DNA of 11,562 bases from Firmicutes bacterium CAG:110 (GTDB lineage: Bacteria; Bacillota; Clostridia; Oscillospirales; Oscillospiraceae). Below the pieces are notes generated by a model that worked only from the letters and a program-made list of their open reading frames with translations, did no database searches and was not told where the DNA came from. Below, piece by piece: positions 1-6,668 of this stretch (the first letter of the stretch is position 1; every line of letters starts with the position of its first letter). The stretch lies in NCBI GenBank assembly GCA_000434635.1, contig HF988149.1, positions 44,710-56,271 on the forward strand, read 5' to 3'. A program made the position numbers and the translations under genes.

Positions 1-17
1 CGGTTCACTGCGAACCG
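1..17. terminator. Short hairpin at window edge, possible hsp20 terminator
   Basis: A perfect 6-bp inverted repeat (CGGTTC / GAACCG) with a 5-nt loop lies 18 nt beyond the hsp20 stop codon. Any T-tract in the minus direction would fall outside the window, so terminator function cannot be judged. On the plus strand it is followed by a T-run (about 28-33), but no plus-strand gene is visible here. Confidence 0.35.
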
Positions 18-35
18 TGGCGCGGCGTTTTTTGG

Positions 36-479
36 TTACTCGATGCAGATCCGATTGTTCTCGGGCAGCTTCTTCTGTCCGGCCTTCGGCACATCCAGCG
101 TCAGGATACCGTTCTCAAACTTGGCGGACACCTCTTCGGGCTTCACATCCCCCACGTAGAAGCTCCGGCTCATGGAACCGGCGTAACGCTCCCGGCGGAT
201 GTAGCGACCCTTCTTGTCCTCCTCATCCTTATCAAGACCCTTTGCGGCCTGAATGGTCAGGTAGCCATTGCTCAGGTCAATGCTGATCTCGTCCTTCTTG
301 AAGCCGGGCAGATCGACCGCCAGCTCATAGCCGTCTTCCTTCTCCCGGATATCGGTCTTCATCAGGTTCTTGGCGTGCTTGCCATACAGGGGGCTGCGAC
401 CCTCCGAGACGTTCATCATGCCAAAGGGATCGTTAAAGAAATCATCAAACAAATCTTCTCCAAAAATGCTGGGCAACAT
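36..479 (-). CDS. hsp20: Small heat-shock protein, Hsp20/alpha-crystallin family
   Basis: This 147-aa protein is a typical bacterial small heat-shock protein, an ATP-independent cytosolic chaperone that holds unfolding proteins for refolding by DnaK/ClpB. The N-terminal arm (about 1-40) is rich in Phe, Asp and Met. The alpha-crystallin domain runs from about 40 to 132 and contains the hallmark FENGILTLDVPK (121-132). The short tail carries an I-x-I anchor (I144-C-I146) used for oligomerisation. Length is normal for the family. The ATG start is supported by a GGAGG at 488-492, 8 nt upstream. It is monocistronic, with its own sigma-A promoter (560-587) and a CIRCE operator (575-601), so HrcA repression with heat induction is likely. 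Family assignment is very secure; the exact chaperone clients are unknown. Confidence 0.97.
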   Translation of the reverse strand: MLPSIFGEDLFDDFFNDPFGMMNVSEGRSPLYGKHAKNLMKTDIREKEDGYELAVDLPGFKKDEISIDLSNGYLTIQAAKGLDKDEEDKKGRYIRRERYAGSMSRSFYVGDVKPEEVSAKFENGILTLDVPKAGQKKLPENNRICIE

Positions 480-487
480 AAGTCATT

Positions 488-543
488 CCTCCATTCAAAT
501 CTTCTATGTTCCCTGCGGAGGGGCTTTCTTTTTTTCGCCCCTC
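488..543 (-). promoter_or_regulatory. hsp20 leader hairpin with possible alternative SD pairing
   Basis: In the untranslated leader a perfect 7-bp stem GAGGGGC/GCCCCTC (arms 537-543 and 518-524 on the minus strand) encloses an A-rich loop. The 3' arm includes CCTCC (517-521), which is also complementary to the ribosome binding site GGAGG at 488-492. The leader could therefore switch between an open-RBS and a closed-RBS form. The pairings are visible in the sequence; any thermosensing or attenuation role is inference. Confidence 0.4.
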
Positions 544-559
544 TTTTTGGTACGCCTAC

Positions 560-587
560 ACTATACCACGATTTTTAGCACTGTCAA
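560..587 (-). promoter_or_regulatory. Sigma-A promoter of hsp20
   Basis: Reading the minus strand, a perfect -35 TTGACA (582-587) and a -10 TATAGT (560-565) are separated by 16 bp. The -35 box lies inside the CIRCE element, so bound HrcA would exclude RNA polymerase. The transcript would start near 552, giving a leader of about 70 nt. Confidence 0.85.
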
Positions 588-601
588 GGCCTGAGTGCTA
601 A
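575..601. promoter_or_regulatory. CIRCE operator (HrcA binding site)
   Basis: The left arm is TTAGCACTG (575-583), the spacer is exactly 9 nt, and the right arm is GAGTGCTAA (593-601). This matches the CIRCE consensus TTAGCACTC-N9-GAGTGCTAA at 17 of 18 arm positions, the only change being the last base of the left arm. CIRCE is the binding site of the heat-shock repressor HrcA, usually found before groESL and the dnaK operon; here it controls hsp20. Confidence 0.93.
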
Positions 602-680
602 AGTTCATAAAAAGATAAAAATGCGTTCACAGAATATGCGATTTCTCCGGCAGATATCCGGAAACCTCCCCGTAGAACGA

Positions 681-711
681 GAAAAGCAAAAGGAACCCCC
701 TTTCGCTTTTC
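681..711. terminator. Intrinsic terminator between cls and hsp20
   Basis: A 13-bp stem (681-693 with 699-711, one G-T wobble) and a 5-nt loop begin 10 nt after the cls stop codon. The arms carry A4 and T4 runs, so it can act in both directions. In the minus direction it ends the sugar transferase-cls operon and insulates it from the hsp20 promoter. Confidence 0.8.
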
Positions 712-720
712 CCGTTTTTC

Positions 721-2250
721 CTAGACCAGCGGCGCAAACAGCCGCAGAATGCACTGCCAAATCCGCAGAATTGCCCCGCTTCCGGTGCTGTAGCGCTGAG
801 TGACCTCGGTACACTGGGAGAACAACACGTCAAAATCCCGCGCCATGTCGCCAATCGCGTCACAGCCGTAGAGCAGAACGTCGTTCTCGAAATGGTGATA
901 CAGGCTCCGGTAGTCAAAGTTCGAGCTGCCTATGGAGGCGATCTTCCCGTCGCACAGGCACTGCTTTGCATGGCAGAAGCCCGGCGTATACTCGAAAATC
1001 CGCACGCCCTGCCGGGCAAGGCCGGAATAATAGGAGCGGGTGATGGCAAATACCACTTTTTTGTCCGGAATTCCCGGCGTAATGATCCGCACGTCCACAC
1101 CCCGTTTGGCCGCAAGGCGCAGCGCCCGGCTCATTTCGTCGGTGATGATCAGGTACGGTGTAGTGATATACAGCGTCTTTTCCGCCTGAGCGATCAGATT
1201 CAGATAGACATTTTCCGCCGTGCGCTCCTCCGACAGCGGGTTATCGTTGAAGGGCTGCACGAACCCCTCCGACGTTACCTTGTGACAGATGTTGAGGTAG
1301 CGTGCGAAGTCCTCGTCTTCCTTGGTCGTCACGTTCCACAGCTCAAAAAACGACGCCGTCAGGCTCCGGACCGCCTCGCCCTCCAGCCGAAGGCCGGTGT
1401 CCTTCCACACCCCGTAGGGCCGGGCACGGCCAAAGTATTCGTCCGAAAGGTTGTAGCCGCCGATATAGCCCACCTTGCCGTCGATGACCGTAGTCTTCCG
1501 GTGATCCCGGTGGTTCAGGAACAGGTTAACCACCGGCACGGCAGGGTTGAACACCCGGCAGCGGATGCCGTCCTCGCTCAGCCCTCTGGCAAAGCGCAGA
1601 TTTACAAAGCCAAGGCTGCCGATGTCGTCGTACATCAGCCGCACCTCGACCCCCTGACGCGCCTTGCGCACCAGAATTTCCCGAATTTCCTGAAAGGCCG
1701 AATTGTCCGCCACGATGAAATATTCCATGAAGATGAATTTCTCGGCCTTTTCCAGATCCGCTTTCATGGCTTCCAGGGTCTCGGCTCCGTCGCCAAAATA
1801 GCGGACGCTGGTATTTTCGTACACAGGCCAGTTTTCATGGACGGAAAGATAGTGAAACTGGTTGCCGGCGGCGCGATTTTCCGATTCCAGCCGCGCCAGC
1901 ACCGCCTCGTTCTGGGAAAGGCTGCCCTCTATTTTCTCCCGGAAGCGGCGGATACGCTTCCCCGCCCTGCCCGGGTCGCCCAGAATGTCGAACAGCAGAA
2001 ACAGGCTCAGGCCCATCACCGGAGCCGCCAGAATCAGCATGATCCACGGCATTTTCATGGCAGTAGAAGTGTGTCTGCCGTACAGGCGAAGCACCACCAC
2101 GATGCTCAACAGGTTGACGCACGCGGATATCCAAGCGGAGTGGGCGTTCAGCTTCACCGCCATGACAATCAGCCATGCGATCTGAATGATAATGGCCAGT
2201 CCCACGAACGCGATTCTTGGGATGCTGTTGCGTTTACGACCTCTGCTCAT
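721..2250 (-). CDS. cls: Cardiolipin synthase (phospholipase D family)
   Basis: A 509-aa membrane enzyme expected to join two phosphatidylglycerol molecules into cardiolipin and glycerol. Three hydrophobic segments (about 12-33, 38-57 and 67-89) anchor it, as in bacterial ClsA-type synthases. Two PLD catalytic HxKxxxxD motifs follow: HRKTTVID (H250, K252, D257) with downstream GGYN, and HAKQCLCD (H427, K429, D434) with downstream GSSNFDYRS. All catalytic residues are present and the length is typical. The ATG overlaps the stop codon of the upstream sugar transferase by 4 bp (ATGA), and an AAGGAGGT about 5 nt before it lies within that gene's 3' end, so the two are translationally coupled. It is the last gene of its operon. 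Other PLD-family lipid activities are possible, but cardiolipin synthase is by far the best fit. Confidence 0.95.
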   Translation of the reverse strand: MSRGRKRNSIPRIAFVGLAIIIQIAWLIVMAVKLNAHSAWISACVNLLSIVVVLRLYGRHTSTAMKMPWIMLILAAPVMGLSLFLLFDILGDPGRAGKRIRRFREKIEGSLSQNEAVLARLESENRAAGNQFHYLSVHENWPVYENTSVRYFGDGAETLEAMKADLEKAEKFIFMEYFIVADNSAFQEIREILVRKARQGVEVRLMYDDIGSLGFVNLRFARGLSEDGIRCRVFNPAVPVVNLFLNHRDHRKTTVIDGKVGYIGGYNLSDEYFGRARPYGVWKDTGLRLEGEAVRSLTASFFELWNVTTKEDEDFARYLNICHKVTSEGFVQPFNDNPLSEERTAENVYLNLIAQAEKTLYITTPYLIITDEMSRALRLAAKRGVDVRIITPGIPDKKVVFAITRSYYSGLARQGVRIFEYTPGFCHAKQCLCDGKIASIGSSNFDYRSLYHHFENDVLLYGCDAIGDMARDFDVLFSQCTEVTQRYSTGSGAILRIWQCILRLFAPLV

Positions 2251-3671
2251 TCCGCACCTCCTTTTTCCTTCTCTTCGTTCTCCTCGTCCAGTTCCCGCCA
2301 GAGCTCGTCCGCCCGCCGTTGGTTCTCCATCGCCACGTCAATGCCCTCGGTGCTGTCCTTGCTGAAAATGATCCGCAGCGTCAGGATGATCAGCCGGATG
2401 TCCAGCAGCGGCGAATAGTTTTCAATATACATCATGTCCAGACGCAGCTTGTCGTAGGCGCTGGTGTTGTATTTTCCGTAGATCTGGGCATAGCCCGTCA
2501 GGCCGCCCCGCACCTTCAGACGGTAGCAGAATTCCGGAATTTCCTTGGAAATCTCGTCCGCGAGGCACTTTCTCTCCGGCCGGGGGCCGACGATGCTCAT
2601 GTCACCTTTCAAAATGTTGATCAGCTGGGGCAACTCGTCCAGACGGGCGGCACGGATGACCTTGCCCACCTTCGTGATTCTGGGGTCGTCCTCCGAGGCC
2701 AGCACCGCGCCGGCGTATTTTTCCGCGTCCACGATCATGCTGCGGAACTTGAGTATCTCAAATTCCCGCCCGCCCCGGGTCATCCGTTTCTGCTTGTAGA
2801 ACACCGGGCCGCCATCCTCGATTTTAATGGCAGCTGCGATAATGAGCATGACCGGCGCGGCGGGAATCATGGCAATGCCGCAGAGCACCAGATCCATGGC
2901 ACGCTTGATGATGCGCTGCATGGGGGTCAGGCCGGTGCCCTTCACCATGAGCAGCGGGGTGTCGAACAGCGTATTGTTCTTCGCCCCCCGGAGCATGATG
3001 TCCGTGAGTTTGGGGGCGACGTAGGTACGGATGCGGTAGCGGTAGCAATATTTCAGGATATCGTTGCGGATCTGGGCGGGAATGTCCGTGAGGATGACCG
3101 CGTCATGCCTGCGGGTCTCCTGGCACACTGCCTCCAACCCCTCGTCAATGCTCATCAGCTTGCTGACATTATATTTATCCCGGCGGGAGTCCATCTTGAT
3201 CTTCAGCCCGATGCCCCGCTTGTTGCCGTACACCAGCAGCATGTCGTGGGGGGCGTACAGCTTATAATACAGCTCCGTGTACACGTAGATCAGCACCACC
3301 GCCACGACGATCTCCGCCAGGAGCAGCAGGAGCATCGGCCCCACGGCGATCATGGTGTTGGCGATCAGGCACAGCTGGAAGTATGTGAGAAAATTTACCA
3401 CAAACAGGGAGATCACCTGTCCGATAATCAGATCCAGCCGATGGAGCTGCCCGAACAGGGTGCAGTCGGAGTTCAGGAACATGACGTACAGCAGCGCCCC
3501 ATAGACGCCCATCAGCACATATTTGCCCTTGTATACAAAATGTTCGATTTCGTATCCCTTGCGGAACGCGCCGTAATACAGCAGGGTCATGACCACTACT
3601 TCCAGCAGCGTTTCCGCCGCCCGGACAAGTCCCTTGGTGTCCTCATACGCGCTGCGGCTCAGCTTTCTCAT
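2247..3671 (-). CDS. Polyprenyl-phosphate sugar-1-phosphate transferase (WbaP/WcaJ type)
   Basis: A 474-aa integral membrane enzyme that starts exopolysaccharide or glycan assembly by moving a sugar-1-phosphate from a nucleotide sugar to undecaprenyl phosphate. The N-terminal half has several membrane segments (about 20-35, 52-67, 80-100 and 105-132) and a cytosolic nucleotide-binding-like domain (about 143-245). The C-terminal catalytic bacterial sugar transferase domain (about 254-440) shows a membrane re-entrant helix (about 259-282), KFRSM (308-312), LDELPQL (344-350), GDMSIVGPRPE (356-366) and GGLTGYAQIYGKYN (389-402). The tail is highly charged. The chosen ATG has GAGGA about 12 nt upstream; an upstream GTG in the same frame (3743) overlaps the -10 box and is unlikely. 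The transferred sugar cannot be read from sequence. Unusually, no other polysaccharide genes are adjacent; the partner is cls. Confidence 0.92.
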   Translation of the reverse strand: MRKLSRSAYEDTKGLVRAAETLLEVVVMTLLYYGAFRKGYEIEHFVYKGKYVLMGVYGALLYVMFLNSDCTLFGQLHRLDLIIGQVISLFVVNFLTYFQLCLIANTMIAVGPMLLLLLAEIVVAVVLIYVYTELYYKLYAPHDMLLVYGNKRGIGLKIKMDSRRDKYNVSKLMSIDEGLEAVCQETRRHDAVILTDIPAQIRNDILKYCYRYRIRTYVAPKLTDIMLRGAKNNTLFDTPLLMVKGTGLTPMQRIIKRAMDLVLCGIAMIPAAPVMLIIAAAIKIEDGGPVFYKQKRMTRGGREFEILKFRSMIVDAEKYAGAVLASEDDPRITKVGKVIRAARLDELPQLINILKGDMSIVGPRPERKCLADEISKEIPEFCYRLKVRGGLTGYAQIYGKYNTSAYDKLRLDMMYIENYSPLLDIRLIILTLRIIFSKDSTEGIDVAMENQRRADELWRELDEENEEKEKGGAE

Positions 3672-3731
3672 TGATAATACACGTCCTCTATGCAAAATAT
3701 GACACAATTCCCGGAAAATATACTTTTTGTT

Positions 3732-3760
3732 ATCATACCACACCCATCAAAAGAAAGCAA
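3732..3760 (-). promoter_or_regulatory. Probable promoter of the sugar transferase-cls operon
   Basis: On the minus strand a -10 TATGAT (3732-3737) and a weak -35 TTGCTT (3755-3760) are separated by 17 bp, about 60 nt upstream of the chosen start. The -35 box overlaps the T-rich tail of the hairpin at 3762-3789. Confidence 0.5.
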
Positions 3761-3761
3761 C

Positions 3762-3789
3762 CCCGGAAACGAAACCGGTCGTTTCCGGG
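3762..3789. terminator. Perfect 11-bp hairpin upstream of the sugar transferase operon
   Basis: CCCGGAAACGA (3762-3772) pairs perfectly with 3779-3789 around a 6-nt loop. In the minus direction it is followed by a T/C-rich tract (TTGCTTTCTTTTG), so it resembles an intrinsic terminator that would stop antisense read-through from the tRNA side before the operon promoter. Confidence 0.6.
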
Positions 3790-3818
3790 AACCCCACCTC
3801 AAATAATGAAATTTTCTC

Positions 3819-3847
3819 TTTACAAATCCAACATTTTCTGATACAAT
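3819..3847 (+). promoter_or_regulatory. Promoter of tRNA-Asp
   Basis: TTTACA (3819-3824) and TACAAT (3842-3847) are spaced by 17 bp, close to sigma-A consensus. The start site would lie near 3854, only about 8 nt before the mature tRNA 5' end, typical for a stand-alone tRNA gene. Confidence 0.8.
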
Positions 3848-3861
3848 CATTCCTGTTCTGT

Positions 3862-3938
3862 GGCCCGGTGGTGCAGTCGGTTAGCACGCCAGCCTGTCAC
3901 GCTGGAGGTCGACGGTTCGAGTCCGTTCCGGGTCGCCA
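3862..3938 (+). tRNA. tRNA-Asp (anticodon GTC)
   Basis: A complete 77-nt tRNA including encoded CCA. The acceptor stem GGCCCGG pairs with CCGGGTC (one G-T), followed by discriminator G and CCA. The anticodon stem CCAGC/GCTGG encloses CTGTCAC, giving anticodon GTC for GAC and GAU. The T arm has loop TTCGAGT. The canonical cloverleaf has no mismatches beyond wobble pairs. It stands alone with its own promoter and terminator. The sequence just downstream is structured (4027-4240), and tRNA 3' ends are common integration sites, but I found no second copy of the tRNA end in this window. Confidence 0.97.
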
Positions 3939-3939
3939 C

Positions 3940-3969
3940 AAAAAAGCACGCTTTTCAGCGTGCTTTTTT
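3940..3969 (+). terminator. Terminator of tRNA-Asp
   Basis: AAAAAGCACGC and GCGTGCTTTTTT form an 11-bp stem with a 6-nt loop and a run of six T, starting 2 nt after the encoded CCA. A textbook intrinsic terminator. Confidence 0.93.
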
Positions 3970-3980
3970 GCCATTCTGTC

Positions 3981-4021
3981 AAAGGCCCCCTGCTTTCAGC
4001 AAACGAAGGCAGGGGGTCTTT
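3981..4021. terminator. Second, bidirectional terminator-like hairpin
   Basis: A 13-bp stem (3981-3993 with 4009-4021, one G-T pair) with a 15-nt loop has A3 and T3 at its outer ends. It lies between the convergent tRNA-Asp and the M56 gene, and may be a backup terminator in either direction. Confidence 0.6.
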
Positions 4022-4026
4022 AGCGT

Positions 4027-4240
4027 AGGCGCAGCCTCCGTATGGAAGCTGCGCCTGATATATTTTGATACTATTTCCTGATTAAAATCTTTGATTTTAA
4101 TCAGGAAGGCATCGCCTGATGGCGCTGCCTGTTTTGTGATTTATAAGGAAAGAAATCACAAAACAAGTCTCATATGAACTCCGTGCCCTTCGGGCAATTA
4201 AAATCTTTTTTAGAGATTTTAATCGGAGTTCAGTATGACT
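4027..4240. repeat. Block of five consecutive hairpins, one a three-way junction
   Basis: Almost every base in this 214-bp stretch belongs to an inverted repeat. (a) 9-bp stem 4027-4035/4048-4056. (b) 15-bp perfect stem 4075-4089/4093-4107 with a 3-nt TTT loop. (c) 10-bp stem with one mismatch, 4107-4116/4121-4130, loop TGAT. (d) 12-bp perfect stem 4131-4142/4153-4164. (e) An outer stem CATA..GAACTCCG with CGGAGTTC..TATG (4171-4183/4224-4237, extending to AGT/ACT at 4166-4168/4238-4240) enclosing two inner hairpins, TGCCC-TTC-GGGCA (4184-4196) and ATTAAAATC/GATTTTAAT (4197-4205/4215-4223). Arms of (b) and (e) share the ATTAAAATC motif. It starts 2 nt after the M56 stop codon. No reading frame is evident. 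It could be a dispersed palindromic element, a structured RNA or a compound terminator. Confidence 0.8.
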
Positions 4241-4241
4241 G

Positions 4242-6269
4242 CTATCCGATCGCTTTCTGATATTCCTTCTGAATCTCCGCTTCAATCAACTCAGAATCAA
4301 GCGATACAACAGATTCTGTTCTTGAAGTGGAATAATTCATGAAAAGATTGGTCTGCACATAGACGTTGCTGAAAGTGCCATCCGTATCAAAATTGAAATT
4401 TACGAAATAATGGGGCTGTTCATTTTCACCTTCGGCAAAAGGCTGGTCGATCCGCAGCATTACCGTGATTCCGCTTTCGTCTTCGAGCGTATCCACATAG
4501 GCAACAACAGAATCATTCCACTGAAAGTAGGCAAGCCATGGTTTTACGCTATCACCGAAGGTCATTTCATCTGCTCTCCATTCGATATTGGTATAGGCTT
4601 TGCCCCATTTTCCCTCGTTACTGTAGCGGACACCATTGGCAGCCATAAAAGCCATTCTTAATGAGTATTGCTCGCCATCTACGATATTTACCGACTCCGG
4701 GTCAACGTCCACAATCTCCAGCCAGTTTCCGTTGTCCTGATAGTAATTGGCGGTAGACCAATGGCTTTGATCGCCTTTAGATTGGTCAACTACGATATGG
4801 CAGCTGCCATTCTGAACTGCCTCTAAAACAGCACGGCACTTTGCAAAGGCCGCCTGTTCATCCGGATTTTCTTCAACAACAGTATCTGCATTGATAGCAA
4901 CAGTCTTCAGTAACCGTTCCGCGATGCCACCGGAAATCTGATTCTCATCATACCATATATCATAGATAATATCACCATCGATGAAGAATGTATGCTGCTC
5001 ACAGAGTGCATCCGGATTGCCGTCCCAGAAGATTTCACATTCCACATCTCCGTATATAGAGCTGCTGGACGTATATCCAATAGGAGCACCAGACTCTTCC
5101 TCTTTCAATGCAATGATATCAGAAAGTTGAAATTCTGGATAATCCCAACTGGTAATGCCGCCAACATCTACAGAATCCCTTGTCAGCACAACGTTGCCAT
5201 CCTGCTCCCTGAAAGAAAAACCGGAAGGGAGTAGCAGTTTGAGGGTGCCATACTGAACCAGTTCCGTATCTGTAATGACAGCAGAACCGTCGGTAGGGGT
5301 ATCGTCGATGGTGTCTGACTTTTGGGGGTTGACTGCGCAGGCTACTAAAACAGCGGCGCACAGCAATACGCAAATCATACTTACCCATAACTTGGGTTTC
5401 TTCCATTTTGCCATATTCATAATGCGACCTTTCGTATTTCCCTCGCCAAAGGCCAGGGGCATCCCGGCAATCATCTTTTTATGCGTTGCAAGCCTCAGCA
5501 GGGAAGCGGAATAGTCCGCCCTGATTTGAGGCCCCATTTCCCGGATCACCGCCTCATCACAGCTCATCTCCATATCTTTGCCCGCCAGAATGAATGCGGC
5601 CCACGCCAGAGGATTAAACCAGTGGATGCACAGGGCACAATATGCCAGCAGCTTGATGATATGGTCACAGCGGCGGATATGATGCCGCTCATGGGCAATG
5701 ATACACTTTTGTTCTTGTGTTGGGATATTGGAGGGCAAATAGATTTTGGGGGCGAGGATGCCCATAACAAATGGCGTGTCAATATAATCGGCACGATAAA
5801 CGTTTCCTGTGTAAGCCACAGCGCCCACCAGTTTCCGTCTCAGGCGGATATACTGCACGATGCTGTAAAGAATCATGCTGCCGGTTCCGGCGATCCAGAC
5901 ATAAGGAACGATTGCCATAATATCCAATCCGGCATGCTCTGACTCCCCTGCCTGCGCAAGTTCCGACCCTGACTGATTTTCAGCCGGAACGAAAGTGAAA
6001 TCAGGATTCCGATTGGCTTCGGCAGGAAGAAAATAAACCACGCTGGCTGCGCCTGATGTCTCCCGAATTTCCGGTTCCAGCGCATTCAGAACGGAAACGG
6101 GTGCTGTAAATGCCACCGGGCACAGAAGCCGGAACAAAACCACCAACCAGAGTGCATAAGAAAAAATCTTTGGAGATCGTTTCAGCATGAGTCTGGCCAG
6201 CATGACCAGCAGAATGACGATGCTGCCCGTCATACTCATATTCAGCACTTGAGAAAACAGATTACGCAT
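4242..6269 (-). CDS. M56 (BlaR1/MecR1-like) membrane metalloprotease with a non-PBP sensor
   Basis: A 675-aa sensor-protease expected to sense an external signal and inactivate its partner BlaI repressor. Membrane segments lie at about 12-28, 36-56, 118-138 and 208-230. The peptidase M56 zinc site HERHH is at 193-197 on the cytosolic side, with the conserved CDEAV downstream (237-241). After a further membrane segment (about 295-312), residues 313-675 are predicted outside the cell. This part has no SxxK or other penicillin-binding motif, unlike BlaR1/MecR1. It seems to have two parts: a beta-rich unit (about 335-460) and a second unit (about 468-675) rich in Trp, Tyr, Asp and Asn. The ATG has GGGAGG 6 nt upstream and overlaps the blaI stop by 8 bp. 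The gene is clearly more A+T-rich than cls or trmH. The ligand is unknown; beta-lactam sensing is not supported. Confidence 0.88.
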   Translation of the reverse strand: MRNLFSQVLNMSMTGSIVILLVMLARLMLKRSPKIFSYALWLVVLFRLLCPVAFTAPVSVLNALEPEIRETSGAASVVYFLPAEANRNPDFTFVPAENQSGSELAQAGESEHAGLDIMAIVPYVWIAGTGSMILYSIVQYIRLRRKLVGAVAYTGNVYRADYIDTPFVMGILAPKIYLPSNIPTQEQKCIIAHERHHIRRCDHIIKLLAYCALCIHWFNPLAWAAFILAGKDMEMSCDEAVIREMGPQIRADYSASLLRLATHKKMIAGMPLAFGEGNTKGRIMNMAKWKKPKLWVSMICVLLCAAVLVACAVNPQKSDTIDDTPTDGSAVITDTELVQYGTLKLLLPSGFSFREQDGNVVLTRDSVDVGGITSWDYPEFQLSDIIALKEEESGAPIGYTSSSSIYGDVECEIFWDGNPDALCEQHTFFIDGDIIYDIWYDENQISGGIAERLLKTVAINADTVVEENPDEQAAFAKCRAVLEAVQNGSCHIVVDQSKGDQSHWSTANYYQDNGNWLEIVDVDPESVNIVDGEQYSLRMAFMAANGVRYSNEGKWGKAYTNIEWRADEMTFGDSVKPWLAYFQWNDSVVAYVDTLEDESGITVMLRIDQPFAEGENEQPHYFVNFNFDTDGTFSNVYVQTNLFMNYSTSRTESVVSLDSELIEAEIQKEYQKAIG

Positions 6270-6633
6270 GGGAATCCTCCCGCATGGAATCAATGACCTT
6301 TTGCAGTTCGTCGATTTCGCCGTCAGACAGCTTTTTGCGGCTGCCAAATGCGGCTAAGAACGCAGGCAAAGAACCGTGAAATGTCTCATCCACAAATATT
6401 TCACTCTGACGTGCATAGAATTCCTCCCGGCTGACCAGAGATGTTACCTTGCCATCCTTATTCCGGAACAGCTCCCGATCACAAAGCCTTTTCAGAATCG
6501 TGTATGTCGTGGTTCGTTTCCAGTTCAGGCGTTCCTCCGCCAGTTCCGTCAAGCGGCGAGAAGTGACAGGCTCATTATCCCAGATAATATCCGCAAAAAT
6601 GGTCTCGATCTCACCCAGCTTATATTCCGCCAT
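6262..6633 (-). CDS. blaI: BlaI/MecI/CopY-family transcriptional repressor
   Basis: A 123-aa cytosolic repressor. The N-terminal winged helix (about 5-70) contains the family signature: start of the domain LGEIETIFADIIW, then PVTSRRLTELA and the recognition-helix stretch WKRTTTYTILKRL (38-50), followed by the wing (FRNKDGKVTSLVSREEF, 56-72). The C-terminal part (about 75-123) is the helical dimerisation region, normally cleaved or relieved through the M56 partner. The ATG at 6633 is chosen because AAGGAGG lies 8 nt upstream; an earlier start at 6669 would fall within the operator and -10 box. The stop overlaps the M56 start by 8 bp, so the two are co-transcribed. Two matching dyads at its promoter indicate autorepression. 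The symbol marks the family and does not imply a beta-lactamase target; none is in the window. Confidence 0.92.
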   Translation of the reverse strand: MAEYKLGEIETIFADIIWDNEPVTSRRLTELAEERLNWKRTTTYTILKRLCDRELFRNKDGKVTSLVSREEFYARQSEIFVDETFHGSLPAFLAAFGSRKKLSDGEIDELQKVIDSMREDSHA

Positions 6634-6651
6634 ATGAGTTGCCTCCTTTGC

Positions 6652-6666
6652 TCTACTGTCAGTAGA
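6652..6666. promoter_or_regulatory. BlaI-type operator, downstream dyad
   Basis: TCTACTG-T-CAGTAGA is a perfect 15-bp dyad placed immediately downstream of the -10 box, over the expected transcription start. It is related to the second dyad at 6676-6690 (12 of 15 identical), and TCTAC/GTAGA arms resemble BlaI/MecI/CopY sites. Confidence 0.8.
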
Positions 6667-6668
6667 CA

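Noticed and set aside
892..2418. 508-codon plus-strand open frame antisense to cls
   Set aside because: It is the mirror of a gene with intact PLD motifs; its translation is rich in His, Arg and Gln without recognisable domains, and there is no suitable promoter. A by-product of codon bias in GC-rich DNA.
2217..3674. 485-codon plus-strand open frame antisense to the sugar transferase
   Set aside because: The opposite strand carries all the sugar transferase motifs; the plus-strand protein is low-complexity (His/Gln/Val-rich) and has no family resemblance.
3862..4021. tRNA-Asp as proven integration site
   Set aside because: No duplicate of the tRNA 3' end and no integrase were seen in the window, so no att sites can be called.
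4027..4240. CRISPR array or tracrRNA-like locus
   Set aside because: The repeats are inverted, not regularly spaced direct repeats with unique spacers, and no cas gene is present.
4242..6633. Beta-lactam resistance regulator pair (BlaR1-BlaI)
   Set aside because: The repressor and protease domains match, but the external part has no penicillin-binding motifs and no beta-lactamase or PBP gene is adjacent.
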